A stretch of DNA of 64,000 nt from Lutibacter citreus (GCF_003260195.1 NZ_QEIH01000005.1:124001-188000); one strand, 5' to 3'; numbered from the stretch's first letter, positions 36,187-46,326 are shown. Program-made: numbers and translations. The notes: generated from the sequence alone by a model not told the origin.

Positions 36187-36798
36187 ATGAACGATAAAAA
36201 ACCATTTATTAAATTAGATTTAACGATGTTTGAAAACAACGGAAAGGTTGAGTTTGTTCATGTTGTTAAAAGAAATAGGTATAAAGCAGCGAAGGCTCTT
36301 ACTGGTTTTTTAGTTGGATTAAAAAATGAGGCAACTGATTCTAAAGAAACATCTCGAATTATAGTTAAATTTATCTCAAATCAAAAAATAACTAAAGATG
36401 AAGAGAAGCATTTAAAAACTCAAGTTTATGATGTTTTTAAAATTCTAGGAATTGGAGTGCCTTTTATTTTAATACCAGGAGCCACACTATTAATACCTTT
36501 TTTATTAAAAGCAGCAGAAAAAAAAGGAATAGATTTAATTCCTTCAAATTTTAGAGGGAATAATGAAATAATTAATCAAAAAATTATGAGTTTAGTAACA
36601 ATTAAAAGATCGCATATAGAAACTGAATTATTGGTTTTAAAAAGTAAGCTAGAGTCTGAAGGAATAAAATGCTATTTGAAAAATGAATTTACTACTCAAA
36701 TAATGACCCATATGGCAACATTCGATGTTGAATTACAAGTGTCACAAGAAGATCTTACAAGAGTTAATCAAATTTTAGATGAAATAAAGAATAATTAA
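36187..36798 (+). CDS. LETM1-like / DUF2007 domain protein
   Basis: A 203-residue protein. Residues about 75-125 contain GIGVPFILIPGATLLIPFLL and DLIPSNF, matching the LETM1-like motif (hydrophobic stretch with spaced Pro, ending LPSxF). The C-terminal 60 residues (RSHIETELLVLKSKLESEGIKCYL ... FDVELQVSQEDLTRVNQILDEI) fit DUF2007, the so-called putative prokaryotic signal-transducing domain. No signal peptide is present, and one hydrophobic segment may be membrane-associated. The domain names rest on motif recognition and the function is unknown. Confidence 0.6.
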   Translation: MNDKKPFIKLDLTMFENNGKVEFVHVVKRNRYKAAKALTGFLVGLKNEATDSKETSRIIVKFISNQKITKDEEKHLKTQVYDVFKILGIGVPFILIPGATLLIPFLLKAAEKKGIDLIPSNFRGNNEIINQKIMSLVTIKRSHIETELLVLKSKLESEGIKCYLKNEFTTQIMTHMATFDVELQVSQEDLTRVNQILDEIKNN

Positions 36799-36858
36799 AT
36801 AATAACATAAATTTGGTGTGATTTTTGATTTTCCTTTCCAAATTTTAAAAACTATTAA

Positions 36859-37422
36859 ATGAACAAGATTTTAGTTACACTTACAATATGCCTATTTACT
36901 TTAATTGTTAAATCTCAAAATACAAGTGTAGAAAAGTCAATTTTTGGAGTTCAAACTGGTTTTTTAGGAATTTGGGTTCATAATGAATCTAAATTATCAA
37001 ATCAATTTGCATTAAGAAGTGAAGTTGGGTTTGATACAGGTGTTTTTGAAAATAATATTTATGATAAAGCTGGTTTTATTTTAGTGCCAACTATTACTTT
37101 AGAACCTCGTTGGTATTACAATTTAAAAAAACGAGAAAATAAATCTAAACGTATAGACGGAAATAGTGGAAATTTTATAGCACTAAAAACAACCTATCAT
37201 CCAGATTGGTTTATAATTTCAAATGAAGATAATATAAATTTCATCAGTGATATTTCCATAATTCCTACATGGGGTATTAGAAGAAATATTGGAAATCATT
37301 TAAATTTTGAAACTGGTTTCGGAATTGGTTATGTTCACTATTTTGAAGAACACAATTTTATTTTAATTGATGATAGTGATGTTACTATAAACTTACATTT
37401 AAGAATTGGTTATAGGTTTTAA
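36859..37422 (+). CDS. small outer-membrane beta-barrel-like protein
   Basis: A 187-residue protein with a signal peptide (1-19, ending VKSQ). It has alternating strands typical of an eight-stranded barrel: GVQTGFLGIWVHNES, FALRSEVGFDTGVF, LVPTITLEPRWYYNL, IIPTWGIRRNIG, HLNFETGFGIGYVHYF and a last strand INLHLRIGYRF ending in Phe, the usual outer-membrane insertion signal. The TAAATTTG box at 36818-36825 could be its -7 element. No function can be assigned beyond location. Confidence 0.6.
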   Translation: MNKILVTLTICLFTLIVKSQNTSVEKSIFGVQTGFLGIWVHNESKLSNQFALRSEVGFDTGVFENNIYDKAGFILVPTITLEPRWYYNLKKRENKSKRIDGNSGNFIALKTTYHPDWFIISNEDNINFISDISIIPTWGIRRNIGNHLNFETGFGIGYVHYFEEHNFILIDDSDVTINLHLRIGYRF

Positions 37423-37473
37423 TATTAAATAATTCAATATTTCATATTGGATAATTGCTGAAAATGTAAACTA

Positions 37474-38646
37474 TTATTCTATAATTTCTAATTCAATTAA
37501 TTCACAATCCATAACATTTCGTTTTAAGCCATTTACTTCAAATAAGGCATTAAATTCTGAATCTGGTTTGGGTATTTTTTTATAAAATTCTTTCAATTTT
37601 TCTTTTGAAGTAAACATTTTTAAAGTTGCAATAACACCAATATCGTGATTTGAAGCAAAAAATAGAGAATAGTTACCATTGTCTAATTTTTGGTAAGAAA
37701 CCATAGTGTATTCTTTATAATCTACCTTGCCAATATTTGGTACATAGTGTTTTGTTTTATTATCTTTTTTATAAGTATAACCATCAATTTCAGCCTTAAA
37801 AACTTTACTGTTTTTTAAAAAGATAGATTTACTTGTGGTCATATATTTTGATTGACCAATATAAATTATATTTTTATCTGCGTAATCAGAATATTGAATT
37901 TGGCTCTCTAATTCAAGATCAAAATTACTATCAAATTTTTGAAACCATTGGTCTAAATAATGAATGCCAAATGGTGCCATTTTAGTCATTATTGTAAAAC
38001 TAGTCTCTTTAATAGATAAATTGGGATATTTTTTTTCATACTTTTCAAAAGTACTAGTACTAATAATATCGGGGTACATTGCAAAATGAGAATTTATTTT
38101 AGATGTTCTATCAGAAACAATAAATTTATCAGCAATTATACACAGCGAATTATTTTTTGTTAAATAAGGTTTCCATAAATAAGTTTCTTCGTTGTTTTTA
38201 ATGCCGAAAAAAGTGACTAAAGCGATAGCAATAATTCCTAGAGCAATTAAAACTGGTTTAATCGGAACCCGAAAATTTATATGTGTTTTTAAAGTAGTCT
38301 CTTTTTTTTCTTCAATTCTATTATCTTGAAAAGCTAAATTGTATTGTCCTTTTTCAATATGAAATTTAAGAGGGTCATTTGCCCCTGGTCCTTTATAATA
38401 TTCTGCTAATTTTTTTCTAAGATTATAAACGTAAACACGAACCTTACTACTGTTTTTTTCTACATCATAATTTTTGCCCCAAAGCTTTATAGCAATAGTT
38501 TGTTCTTTTACATCTTTGCCTTCAACTGCTTGATCAATTAGATATTTTAAAACACGTTCTAATATAGAGGATCGTTTAAAAATACGGTCAGATTTTATCT
38601 TTTTAAATGCTTTTTCTATTTCTTGAAAATCGAAATTACCTTTCAT
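37474..38646 (-). CDS. membrane-anchored winged-helix transcriptional regulator
   Basis: A 390-residue protein. The cytoplasmic N-terminus (about 20-106) is a winged helix of the kind found fused to TPR or TolB domains: FKRSSILERVLKYLIDQAVEGK, then KEQTIAIKLWGKN, SKVRVYVYNLRKKLAEYY and the wing FHIEKGQYNLAF. One membrane helix spans 131-149, followed by a 240-residue extracytoplasmic domain I do not recognise. I chose the ATG at 38646; a longer frame upstream lacks family similarity and overlaps a CAAATATA -7-like box (38725-38732). It is divergent from the polysaccharide locus and is its best candidate regulator in the window. Confidence 0.7.
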   Translation of the reverse strand: MKGNFDFQEIEKAFKKIKSDRIFKRSSILERVLKYLIDQAVEGKDVKEQTIAIKLWGKNYDVEKNSSKVRVYVYNLRKKLAEYYKGPGANDPLKFHIEKGQYNLAFQDNRIEEKKETTLKTHINFRVPIKPVLIALGIIAIALVTFFGIKNNEETYLWKPYLTKNNSLCIIADKFIVSDRTSKINSHFAMYPDIISTSTFEKYEKKYPNLSIKETSFTIMTKMAPFGIHYLDQWFQKFDSNFDLELESQIQYSDYADKNIIYIGQSKYMTTSKSIFLKNSKVFKAEIDGYTYKKDNKTKHYVPNIGKVDYKEYTMVSYQKLDNGNYSLFFASNHDIGVIATLKMFTSKEKLKEFYKKIPKPDSEFNALFEVNGLKRNVMDCELIELEIIE

Positions 38647-38815
38647 TATTTTTATTGATATTCTACTGATAATAAGATTATTAACTATGTTTAAATAACG
38701 GTTTTTAAACTGTTTAATTAACCTCAAATATAGTGATTTGTTATAGTATAATAAACATTAAGCACCTATTTGTTTAATAAATCAAGTTAAATTGTGTCAT
38801 CAAATATATTTAAAA

Positions 38816-41395
38816 ATGAGAAAACTTTATTATTTAATTCTTTTAATTCCCTTTTTAGCTACATCTCAAATTGATAAAGCTTTTTTTAAAAAAATAAAAA
38901 AAGAAAAAATCACGTCAAATTCATCTATTGAATGGAAAAATTTTGGACCTGGGATGTCTGGTTATAATGAAGAATTTTGGTGTCATCCAACAGATAAAAA
39001 CGTCATGTTTATGGGCCCAGATATGCATGTTGCATATGGAAGTTGGGATAACGGAAAATCTTGGCAAACAATAAAAGATAGTGATGGTTTTGGAAAAGGT
39101 TTAGAACGTGTACTCGATATTGAATTTTCAACTAAAAATCCTGATTTTGGACTTGCTTTAGAACGAAAAGGAAAAATATTTGAAACAACCAATAGAGGAG
39201 GATCTTGGAGTTTAATTTATACAATTCCAGGTGCTACTAAATACGGAACAAATGTACATACTCAAATAGCAATACATCCAACAAACGATGATATTTGGTT
39301 TGTAGGAGCTGGAGATTTTTGGAATGTGAAAGAAAACCATAGATCTATAAAAAATATACATGGAAAGATACACCCAAGAGCAAAATACGGATATGTTTTA
39401 AAAACTACCAACCACGGAAAATCTTGGAAAAAAGTAGCAACTAATATTTCAAAAGATTTAGATGTTGCTCGTGTTATTTTCAATCCAAAAAATCCTAAAC
39501 AACTTTTTATTGCAACTAATTATGGAGTTTTTGTAAGCAATAATGAAGGTGAAGACTGGAAACCAAGTGGTAAAGGATTACCAAATAATTTACCTCGAGA
39601 TTTTACTTCTTATTACAATACAAAAACTAAAGAGTTTGTTTTGTATTTAGTAGAACAAACTATTTACGAGCCAAAAGGTAAAACTATTTCAACAAAAGGA
39701 GGTGTTTATAAAAGCACAAACAATGGCGAAAGTTGGGAAAACATTACGGGTAATTTAGGTGTGAATTTTAATGAAATTAAAGATGGTTCACATAGAAATA
39801 ATTATCATAAAGTATTAAGTTATTTTTTAGGTGAAAATTCAAAAAAACTATATCCTCAATTTCCTGAGAATACATATTCAGAATTTAATAGAATAGTAGT
39901 TAATCCTATAAACAAAAATGAAATTTACTTAGTAGCTAACCAACGCCACGATAAAAGTTTTGGACCTGGAGATGCTTGGAAAACTGAAGATGGAGGGAAA
40001 ACGTGGGTAATTACTGCACGTTCTGGTGAATACTGGTTAAATAAAAAAGATAAAGCATATTGGGAAAGTAAAGGTAATCCAACAGGAGCTAATGTTGAAT
40101 TTTCTCACGTTGGTCGTTCTTATGAAGAACAAAGTGAAACTAGATTTGGAAACAGAATGTTAGCCATTAATTCAATAGGAGAAGTATTTATTGGAGTTGG
40201 GCAACAAACTCAGCGTTCTAATGATAAAGGAAACTCTTGGCAACAAATTGATGATTATGAAACAAAACCTGGCAGTAATGCTTGGGTTGGTCGTGGTGAT
40301 AGTAATTTACCAGGAAGGTTTATGTTGTTGGAGACAGGAATTAAAGACCGATACTTATTATGTTCTGGAGAGCACGGTTTATGGCAAACAGCCGATTTAG
40401 GTGATTATCCAGATAAAGATGCAGTTGCAGTTACGCAAATTGAAGGGCAGGTGCACGATCATAGTGGGAATCACGGAGCACACTCAATATCTACAGTAGC
40501 TGTTCATCCAAATGATCCAAATACAATTTATATTTTATCTTGGAGACAAGAGCATAGAGGGAAACTTCGAAGAACTACGGATGGAGGAAAAACGTGGAAG
40601 AATATTTCAACAATTTTTGAAGGAAAAAATAGTCCACATCAAGGATTAGCAATGACTTACAATTTAACAATAGATCCTAAAGATCCAAATAATATGTATT
40701 TCACTTCAATTAGAAAACCAATTTCTGAAGTTGGTAGTTCTGTAAATGAAAATGTGCTAACAAAAGGAGGTTATGGCGTATATAAATCTACGGATGCTGG
40801 AATTACTTGGAGTCTTCATAACAATGGTTTACCAGAAAAAGCAAGTGTAAGAAGAATAAAAATGCACCCAGACAATTCAGAAATATTGTATGCTTGTTTA
40901 AACAAGAAAGGAGCTAAAGAACCTTCTGGTTTATATATTTCAACTAATAAAGCTAAATCTTGGAAGAAGATGAATATTCCTTCGGAAATAGAAGGTGTAA
41001 ACAACATTTTTATTGATAGAAATACAAAAGATATGTATTTGTCTGCGGGATATAGAGTTGGTTCTATTGAAACTGGAGGTGTTTGGAAAAGTACAAACAA
41101 CGGTAAAACTTGGACAAAGTTCTTTAAAGCTCCTTATGTATGGCAAACAGAAGTTTCTCCAATAAATTCAAAATTTATTATGGTAAATGTACCTGCTCAA
41201 GTTGAAACAAAATTTGATCAATTTAAAAATCCAGGAATTTATTTAACAAAGGATGGTGGAAAAAGTTGGGCTAAAATTAATAAAGGTATTGGTCAGCCAG
41301 ATAAAATGGTAGATTTAAAATTTGATCCATATAACGAAAATATTATTTGGAGTGCTGCTTGGGGAAGTGGTTGGTTTAAAGCAATTATTAAATAA
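38816..41395 (+). CDS. secreted Asp-box (BNR/VPS10-like) beta-propeller protein A
   Basis: An 859-residue exported protein (signal peptide 1-18, LIPFLATSQ) starting at the ATG at 38816; an in-frame upstream TTG would place non-signal residues first. About twelve Asp-box motifs (S/T-x-D/N-x-G-x-S/T-W) are spread through it, e.g. WDNGKSW, TNHGKSW, TNNGESW, EDGGKTW, TDGGKTW, TDAGITW and KDGGKSW. This count suggests two consecutive propellers, as in GH74 enzymes and sortilin-like proteins. Conserved stretches such as FGPGMSGYNEEFWCHPTD and HDHSGNHGAHSISTVAVHP-like segments are shared with the next gene. It is the first gene of the polysaccharide locus and a probable glycoside hydrolase or binding protein. 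No catalytic pair could be identified. Confidence 0.8.
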   Translation: MRKLYYLILLIPFLATSQIDKAFFKKIKKEKITSNSSIEWKNFGPGMSGYNEEFWCHPTDKNVMFMGPDMHVAYGSWDNGKSWQTIKDSDGFGKGLERVLDIEFSTKNPDFGLALERKGKIFETTNRGGSWSLIYTIPGATKYGTNVHTQIAIHPTNDDIWFVGAGDFWNVKENHRSIKNIHGKIHPRAKYGYVLKTTNHGKSWKKVATNISKDLDVARVIFNPKNPKQLFIATNYGVFVSNNEGEDWKPSGKGLPNNLPRDFTSYYNTKTKEFVLYLVEQTIYEPKGKTISTKGGVYKSTNNGESWENITGNLGVNFNEIKDGSHRNNYHKVLSYFLGENSKKLYPQFPENTYSEFNRIVVNPINKNEIYLVANQRHDKSFGPGDAWKTEDGGKTWVITARSGEYWLNKKDKAYWESKGNPTGANVEFSHVGRSYEEQSETRFGNRMLAINSIGEVFIGVGQQTQRSNDKGNSWQQIDDYETKPGSNAWVGRGDSNLPGRFMLLETGIKDRYLLCSGEHGLWQTADLGDYPDKDAVAVTQIEGQVHDHSGNHGAHSISTVAVHPNDPNTIYILSWRQEHRGKLRRTTDGGKTWKNISTIFEGKNSPHQGLAMTYNLTIDPKDPNNMYFTSIRKPISEVGSSVNENVLTKGGYGVYKSTDAGITWSLHNNGLPEKASVRRIKMHPDNSEILYACLNKKGAKEPSGLYISTNKAKSWKKMNIPSEIEGVNNIFIDRNTKDMYLSAGYRVGSIETGGVWKSTNNGKTWTKFFKAPYVWQTEVSPINSKFIMVNVPAQVETKFDQFKNPGIYLTKDGGKSWAKINKGIGQPDKMVDLKFDPYNENIIWSAAWGSGWFKAIIK

Positions 41396-41401
41396 TTCAA
41401 T

Positions 41402-44080
41402 ATGAAAAAAATCAACATTCTTTTCAGTTTAGTTCTTACAGCTTCATTTATTGTTAGTTGTAATCAAGATACAATTAAAGCTAAAGAAACCTTTTTTAGT
41501 AAGTTAAGAACTGAGAAGTTACAATCTGATCAAAGTATTGAATGGAAGAACTTTGGACCAGGAATGTCTGGTTATAACGAAGAGTTTTGGTGTCACCCAA
41601 CAGATTCAAATGTGATGTTTATGGGGCCAGATATGCATGTTGCATACGGAACTTGGGACAATGGAAAAACTTGGCAAACAATTAAGGACTCTGATGGTTT
41701 AGGGCTTGAAATGAAACGAGTTTTAGACATAGAGTTTTCAATGCAAAATGCTGATTTTGGAATGGCTTTAGATTGGAATGGTTGGGTTTATGAAACTACA
41801 GATAGAGGTCATTCTTGGACTAAAACAGAAGAATTGGGTAAAAGCTATAAGGAAGTAGGTATAGATCCTAATGATTTAAATTCTTTTGAAAAAGGTTGGT
41901 ATTACGAACAAGAAGGAACTCGCCATAGTGAATTAGCTGTTGATCCTACAAATGAAAATATTTGGTATGTGGGTGCAGGTGATTTCTGGAATGTAAAAAA
42001 TAATAAAAGAACAAAAGCAAATCCATATGGTACTGTTTTAAAATATGCATCTTACGGATATATTTATAAATCTATAGATAAAGGAAAATCTTGGAAAAAG
42101 ATTACAAATGGTTTACCAAAAAATACTGATGTAGGAAAAATTATAATAGATCCAAATAACAATAATAATGTTATTATGGCAGCTAATATTGGTTTACTGC
42201 ATAGTTTTGACGGTGGTTTGTCTTGGGAAAGTATAGTAAAAGGTTTACCAAATAATATACCTAGAGATTTAACTTCTTATTACAATAAAAAAACTAAAGA
42301 GTTTGTGCTATATTTAGTGGAACAAACAATTTACGAGCCAAAAGAAAAAAGTATTTCAACTAAAGGCGGAATTTATAAAAGTGTTGATGGTGGTAAAAAT
42401 TGGGTAAGCATTACTGGAGATTTAGGTGTGAATTTCAACAAAATAAATTACGGAGCACATAAAAATAATTATCACAAAGCATTGAGCTTCTTTTTAGGAG
42501 AGGATTCAAAAAAACTATACCCAATATTCCCTAAGAATACCTATTCAGCTTTTAATAAAATAGTTGTAAACCCTATTAATAAAAATGAAATTTATATAGT
42601 TGCAAATCAACGTCACGATAGAAGTTTTGGACCTGGAGAAGCTTGGAAAACTGAAAATGGTGGAAAAAATTGGGTAATTTGCGCACGTGCAGGTGAATAT
42701 TGGTTAAATAAAATAGATAAAGCTTATTGGGAAAATAAAGGAAATCCTATAGGAGCAAATGTTGAGTTTTCTCACGTTGCTCGTGCTTATGAAGAACAAA
42801 GTGAAACACAATTTGGAAATAGAGTATTAGCAATAAATTCAAAAGGAGATGTTATTATAGGTGTTGGTCAACAAACACAAAGATCTACAGATGGAGGAGT
42901 AACTTGGCCTCAGATAGACGATTATGAAACTTCAAAAGGAAGTGGAAAATGGATAGGTTGCGGAGATAGTAATTTACCAGGAAGATTTATGTTGCTTGAA
43001 ACAGGAATTCCAGAAAGAAGATTATTGTGCAGTGGAGAACACGGTTTATGGCAAACTACCGATTTGGATGGTTGGCCAGATAAACAAGCAGTTGCTGTTG
43101 AACAAATAGAAGGGCAAGTAAATGATCATAGTGGAAATCACGGAGCTCATTCAATATCTACGGTTGCTGTGCATCCAAATGATTCAAATACTATTTATTT
43201 TTTAGCTTGGCGTCAGGAACATAGAGGTAAATTGCGTAAAACTACTGATGGTGGGAAAACATGGAGCACTATTGCTACAATTTTTGAAGGAGCTAACGGT
43301 TCTTGGCAAAATTTAGCTCCGCAAAACTCATTAATTATAGATCCAGTGAATCCAAATAATATGTATTTCTGTGCTACTTCGGTAAAAATTTCAGAAATAA
43401 GTGGTTCACCAGCAGAACCATTAACAAAAGGAGGTTATGGTTTTTACAGATCTTTTGATGGAGGCTATACATGGGAATTGAGTAATAATGGTTTTCATAA
43501 AAATATGAGCGTTAGAAGAATTGCTATGGACCCAAGCAATCCAGAAACTTTGTATGCTGCTTTAAATGATGATAATGGAGGACTGTACAAATCAACAAAT
43601 AAAGGTAGTAATTGGGAAAGAGTATTAATTCCTTCTGTAATAAAATCGGTGAACAATGTTTTTATAGACAGAAATACAAAAGACATTTTAATTAGTACAG
43701 GTAGAAGAACAGGTACTTATGAAGAAGGAGGTGTTTGGAGAAGTAAAAATGGAGGAGAATCTTGGGAGCAAATTTTTAAAGCGCCTTATGTTTGGCAGGC
43801 TGAAACTTCACCTGTAAATTCAAAATTAATAGTAGTTAATGTTCCTGGGCAAATAGTAAGTATGGCTCATAATTTTATGAATCCGGGTATTTACCTTTCA
43901 AAAGATGATGGTGAAAATTGGACTAAAATAAATAAAGGTTTAGGTCAACAAGATAAAATGGTTGATGTAAAACCAGATCCTTATAATGAAAATGTTATTT
44001 GGAGTGCAGCTTGGGGCTGTGGTTGGTATGTAGCTTATTTAAATGGAACAAAAGAAGGTTATTTAATTACAGAAAAATAA
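41402..44080 (+). CDS. lipoprotein Asp-box beta-propeller protein B
   Basis: An 892-residue paralogue of the preceding gene, 6 bp downstream. It differs at the N-terminus in having a lipoprotein signal (TASFIVSC, Cys20), so it should be membrane-anchored while its partner is free. It also has about twelve Asp-boxes (WDNGKTW, TDRGHSW, FDGGLSW, VDGGKNW, TDGGVTW, TDGGKTW, FDGGYTW, KDDGENW and others). Long blocks are nearly identical between the two, for example NFGPGMSGYNEEFWCHPTD and SNLPGRFMLLETGI. It has an extra insertion around residues 145-165 and a C-terminal extension (GTKEGYLITEK). The gene arose by tandem duplication. Enzymatic function is likely but unassigned. Confidence 0.8.
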   Translation: MKKINILFSLVLTASFIVSCNQDTIKAKETFFSKLRTEKLQSDQSIEWKNFGPGMSGYNEEFWCHPTDSNVMFMGPDMHVAYGTWDNGKTWQTIKDSDGLGLEMKRVLDIEFSMQNADFGMALDWNGWVYETTDRGHSWTKTEELGKSYKEVGIDPNDLNSFEKGWYYEQEGTRHSELAVDPTNENIWYVGAGDFWNVKNNKRTKANPYGTVLKYASYGYIYKSIDKGKSWKKITNGLPKNTDVGKIIIDPNNNNNVIMAANIGLLHSFDGGLSWESIVKGLPNNIPRDLTSYYNKKTKEFVLYLVEQTIYEPKEKSISTKGGIYKSVDGGKNWVSITGDLGVNFNKINYGAHKNNYHKALSFFLGEDSKKLYPIFPKNTYSAFNKIVVNPINKNEIYIVANQRHDRSFGPGEAWKTENGGKNWVICARAGEYWLNKIDKAYWENKGNPIGANVEFSHVARAYEEQSETQFGNRVLAINSKGDVIIGVGQQTQRSTDGGVTWPQIDDYETSKGSGKWIGCGDSNLPGRFMLLETGIPERRLLCSGEHGLWQTTDLDGWPDKQAVAVEQIEGQVNDHSGNHGAHSISTVAVHPNDSNTIYFLAWRQEHRGKLRKTTDGGKTWSTIATIFEGANGSWQNLAPQNSLIIDPVNPNNMYFCATSVKISEISGSPAEPLTKGGYGFYRSFDGGYTWELSNNGFHKNMSVRRIAMDPSNPETLYAALNDDNGGLYKSTNKGSNWERVLIPSVIKSVNNVFIDRNTKDILISTGRRTGTYEEGGVWRSKNGGESWEQIFKAPYVWQAETSPVNSKLIVVNVPGQIVSMAHNFMNPGIYLSKDDGENWTKINKGLGQQDKMVDVKPDPYNENVIWSAAWGCGWYVAYLNGTKEGYLITEK

Positions 44081-44109
44081 AATACTAATTGATTGCAAAT
44101 ATTTAAAAA

Positions 44110-46314
44110 ATGAAAAACAGAATTTACACTAGAAATTTAGTTTTATTACTTCTAATTTTAGGTCCTTTATTAGTAAAAGCACAAGAAGTAGACTTTTCTT
44201 ATCTAAAAAAGGATTTACCGGTTGAAGTTAGAGCTGAATTATTAGTTTCTCAAATGACTTTGGATGAAAAGATAGGACAAATGACGCATTATGCAAATGA
44301 AATTTCAAGGCTAAAAGTACCAGATTATAATTGGTGGAGTGAAGCTTTGCATGGGGTTGCACGTAATGGAGAGGCTACAATTTTCCCACAGGCTATAGGA
44401 TTTGGAGCTACTTTTGATCCTGAGTTAATCGAAAAAGTGGCAGATGCAATTTCAACAGAAGCAAGAGCTAAATTCACTATTGCTCAAAGTATGGGAAACC
44501 ATAGTAAATATGCAGGATTAACCTTTTGGTCACCAACAGTAAATTTGTTCCGTGATCCAAGATATGGTCGTGGTCAGGAATGTTATGGAGAAGATCCATT
44601 CTTAATGTCTAAAATTGGGGTTGCATATGTAAACGGTTTACAAGGAAATGACCCTAATATGTTAAAAGCTGCAGCCTGTGCTAAGCATTTTGTAATGCAT
44701 TCTGGCCCGGAACATAATAAGCTTAAATTTAATGTTGAAGTTTCTAAGCAAGATCTTTATGAAACGTATTTCCCTCCATTTAAAGCATTAGTTACTGAAG
44801 CTAAAGTTGAAGGAGTTATGACTGCTTATAATATGGTATTTGGAAAACCTTCTTGTACTAGTGAGTTTTTGATAAAAGAAACATTAAGAGATAACTGGAA
44901 ATTTGATGGGTATGTAACTTCAGATTGTGGAGCCATAAGCGGTGCTGCAGGAAACCAAGGTTATGTGAAATCAAGTCTTGAGGCTGCTGAGTTAGCTTTA
45001 AAAGCGGGAGTGAATTTAAATTGTGGTGGAACTTATAAGCAATTAAAAACGGCAGTTGAAAAAGGAATGATTACCGAAGAATTGATTCATAAAAGAGTGG
45101 TTCAGTTATTTAAAACCCGTTTTCGTTTAGGTTTATTTGATGAAGATAATAATCATAAATACACTAAAATTGGTCCTGATCAAATTCACAGTGCAGAGCA
45201 CGTTGCTTTGGCAAGAGAAGTTGCTCAGAAATCAATAGTATTATTAAAAAATAAAAACAATGTATTACCATTATCACCAAAAATAAAAATTCCTTATATA
45301 ACAGGTCCTTTTGCAAATTCAAATGATGTTTTAATGGGAAGTTATTATGGAGTTAGCACAGGGTTAGTTTCAATAATGGAAGGAGTTACAGGAGCTGTTT
45401 CTAAAGGTAGTTCACTAAATTATAGAACAGGAGCTTTACCTTTTCAAATTAATCCAAACCCTAAAAATTGGGCGCCAAATGTAGCAGCTGAAGCAGATGT
45501 TACAATATGTGTTGTTGGGACAACAAGGTATTTAGAAGGGGAGTCGGTAGATGCAATAGCTTCAACTCATAGTGGCGATAAAGTAGATTTAAAATTGCCT
45601 GAAAATCAAATAAGATATATTCATCAATTAATTGAAAAGAAAGGTGATAGTCCTTTAATATTGGTAATAGCAAGTGGAGGGCCGGTTTCTTTGGAAGGAA
45701 TTGAGGAACACTGTGATGCTATTCTTCAAATGTGGTATCCAGGGGAACAAGGTGGTAATGCTGTTGCAGATATATTATTTGGAAAAATTTCACCTTCTGC
45801 ACGTTTGCCTATAACGTTTCCTAAAAATGTAGCTCAATTGCCGTCTTATGATGCATACTCTATGAAAGGGCGTACCTATAAGTATATGACAAAAGAACCT
45901 ATGTTTCCATTTGGATTTGGGTTAACATATTCTAAAACTGAATTTAAAAACATGACTTTAAACGCTGAAAAGTTGAAAGTAAAAGATGCTCTTGAAGTTA
46001 ATGTAGAAGTTGCCAATACTGGTGATTTTAATATTGATGAAGTTGTTCAACTATATATTTGTCCAGAAGATATTTCAGGTGGAATTCCAATGAAAAGTTT
46101 AAAAGCATTTAAACGAATTTCTTTGGCTAAAGGAACGGCTAAAATGATTTCTTTTTCTATTAAACCAGAAGATTTAAAAGTGTATAATGAAGAAGGTGAA
46201 AAAGTATGGAGAAAAGGAAAATATAATGTTGTAGTAGGGAATTCTTCTCCAGGAGAATTAAGCATAAAACTTGGTGCAGCTGTGCCTCAGGAAATGATTA
46301 TTCAACTGAAATAA
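44110..46314 (+). CDS. GH3 family glycoside hydrolase (beta-xylosidase-type)
   Basis: A 734-residue secreted GH3 enzyme (signal peptide 1-24, ending VKAQ). YNWWSEALHGVARNGEATIFPQAIGFGATFD (described by position, 73-103) is typical of the beta-xylosidase/arabinosidase branch. KHF (192-194) and the nucleophile Asp272 in VTSDCGAISG are intact, followed by the alpha/beta sandwich domain and a fibronectin type III-like C-terminal domain (about 630-720). It would release single non-reducing-end sugars in the periplasm. The exact sugar (xylose, glucose, galactose) is not settled. Confidence 0.92.
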   Translation: MKNRIYTRNLVLLLLILGPLLVKAQEVDFSYLKKDLPVEVRAELLVSQMTLDEKIGQMTHYANEISRLKVPDYNWWSEALHGVARNGEATIFPQAIGFGATFDPELIEKVADAISTEARAKFTIAQSMGNHSKYAGLTFWSPTVNLFRDPRYGRGQECYGEDPFLMSKIGVAYVNGLQGNDPNMLKAAACAKHFVMHSGPEHNKLKFNVEVSKQDLYETYFPPFKALVTEAKVEGVMTAYNMVFGKPSCTSEFLIKETLRDNWKFDGYVTSDCGAISGAAGNQGYVKSSLEAAELALKAGVNLNCGGTYKQLKTAVEKGMITEELIHKRVVQLFKTRFRLGLFDEDNNHKYTKIGPDQIHSAEHVALAREVAQKSIVLLKNKNNVLPLSPKIKIPYITGPFANSNDVLMGSYYGVSTGLVSIMEGVTGAVSKGSSLNYRTGALPFQINPNPKNWAPNVAAEADVTICVVGTTRYLEGESVDAIASTHSGDKVDLKLPENQIRYIHQLIEKKGDSPLILVIASGGPVSLEGIEEHCDAILQMWYPGEQGGNAVADILFGKISPSARLPITFPKNVAQLPSYDAYSMKGRTYKYMTKEPMFPFGFGLTYSKTEFKNMTLNAEKLKVKDALEVNVEVANTGDFNIDEVVQLYICPEDISGGIPMKSLKAFKRISLAKGTAKMISFSIKPEDLKVYNEEGEKVWRKGKYNVVVGNSSPGELSIKLGAAVPQEMIIQLK

Positions 46315-46326
46315 AAAACAGATCTA

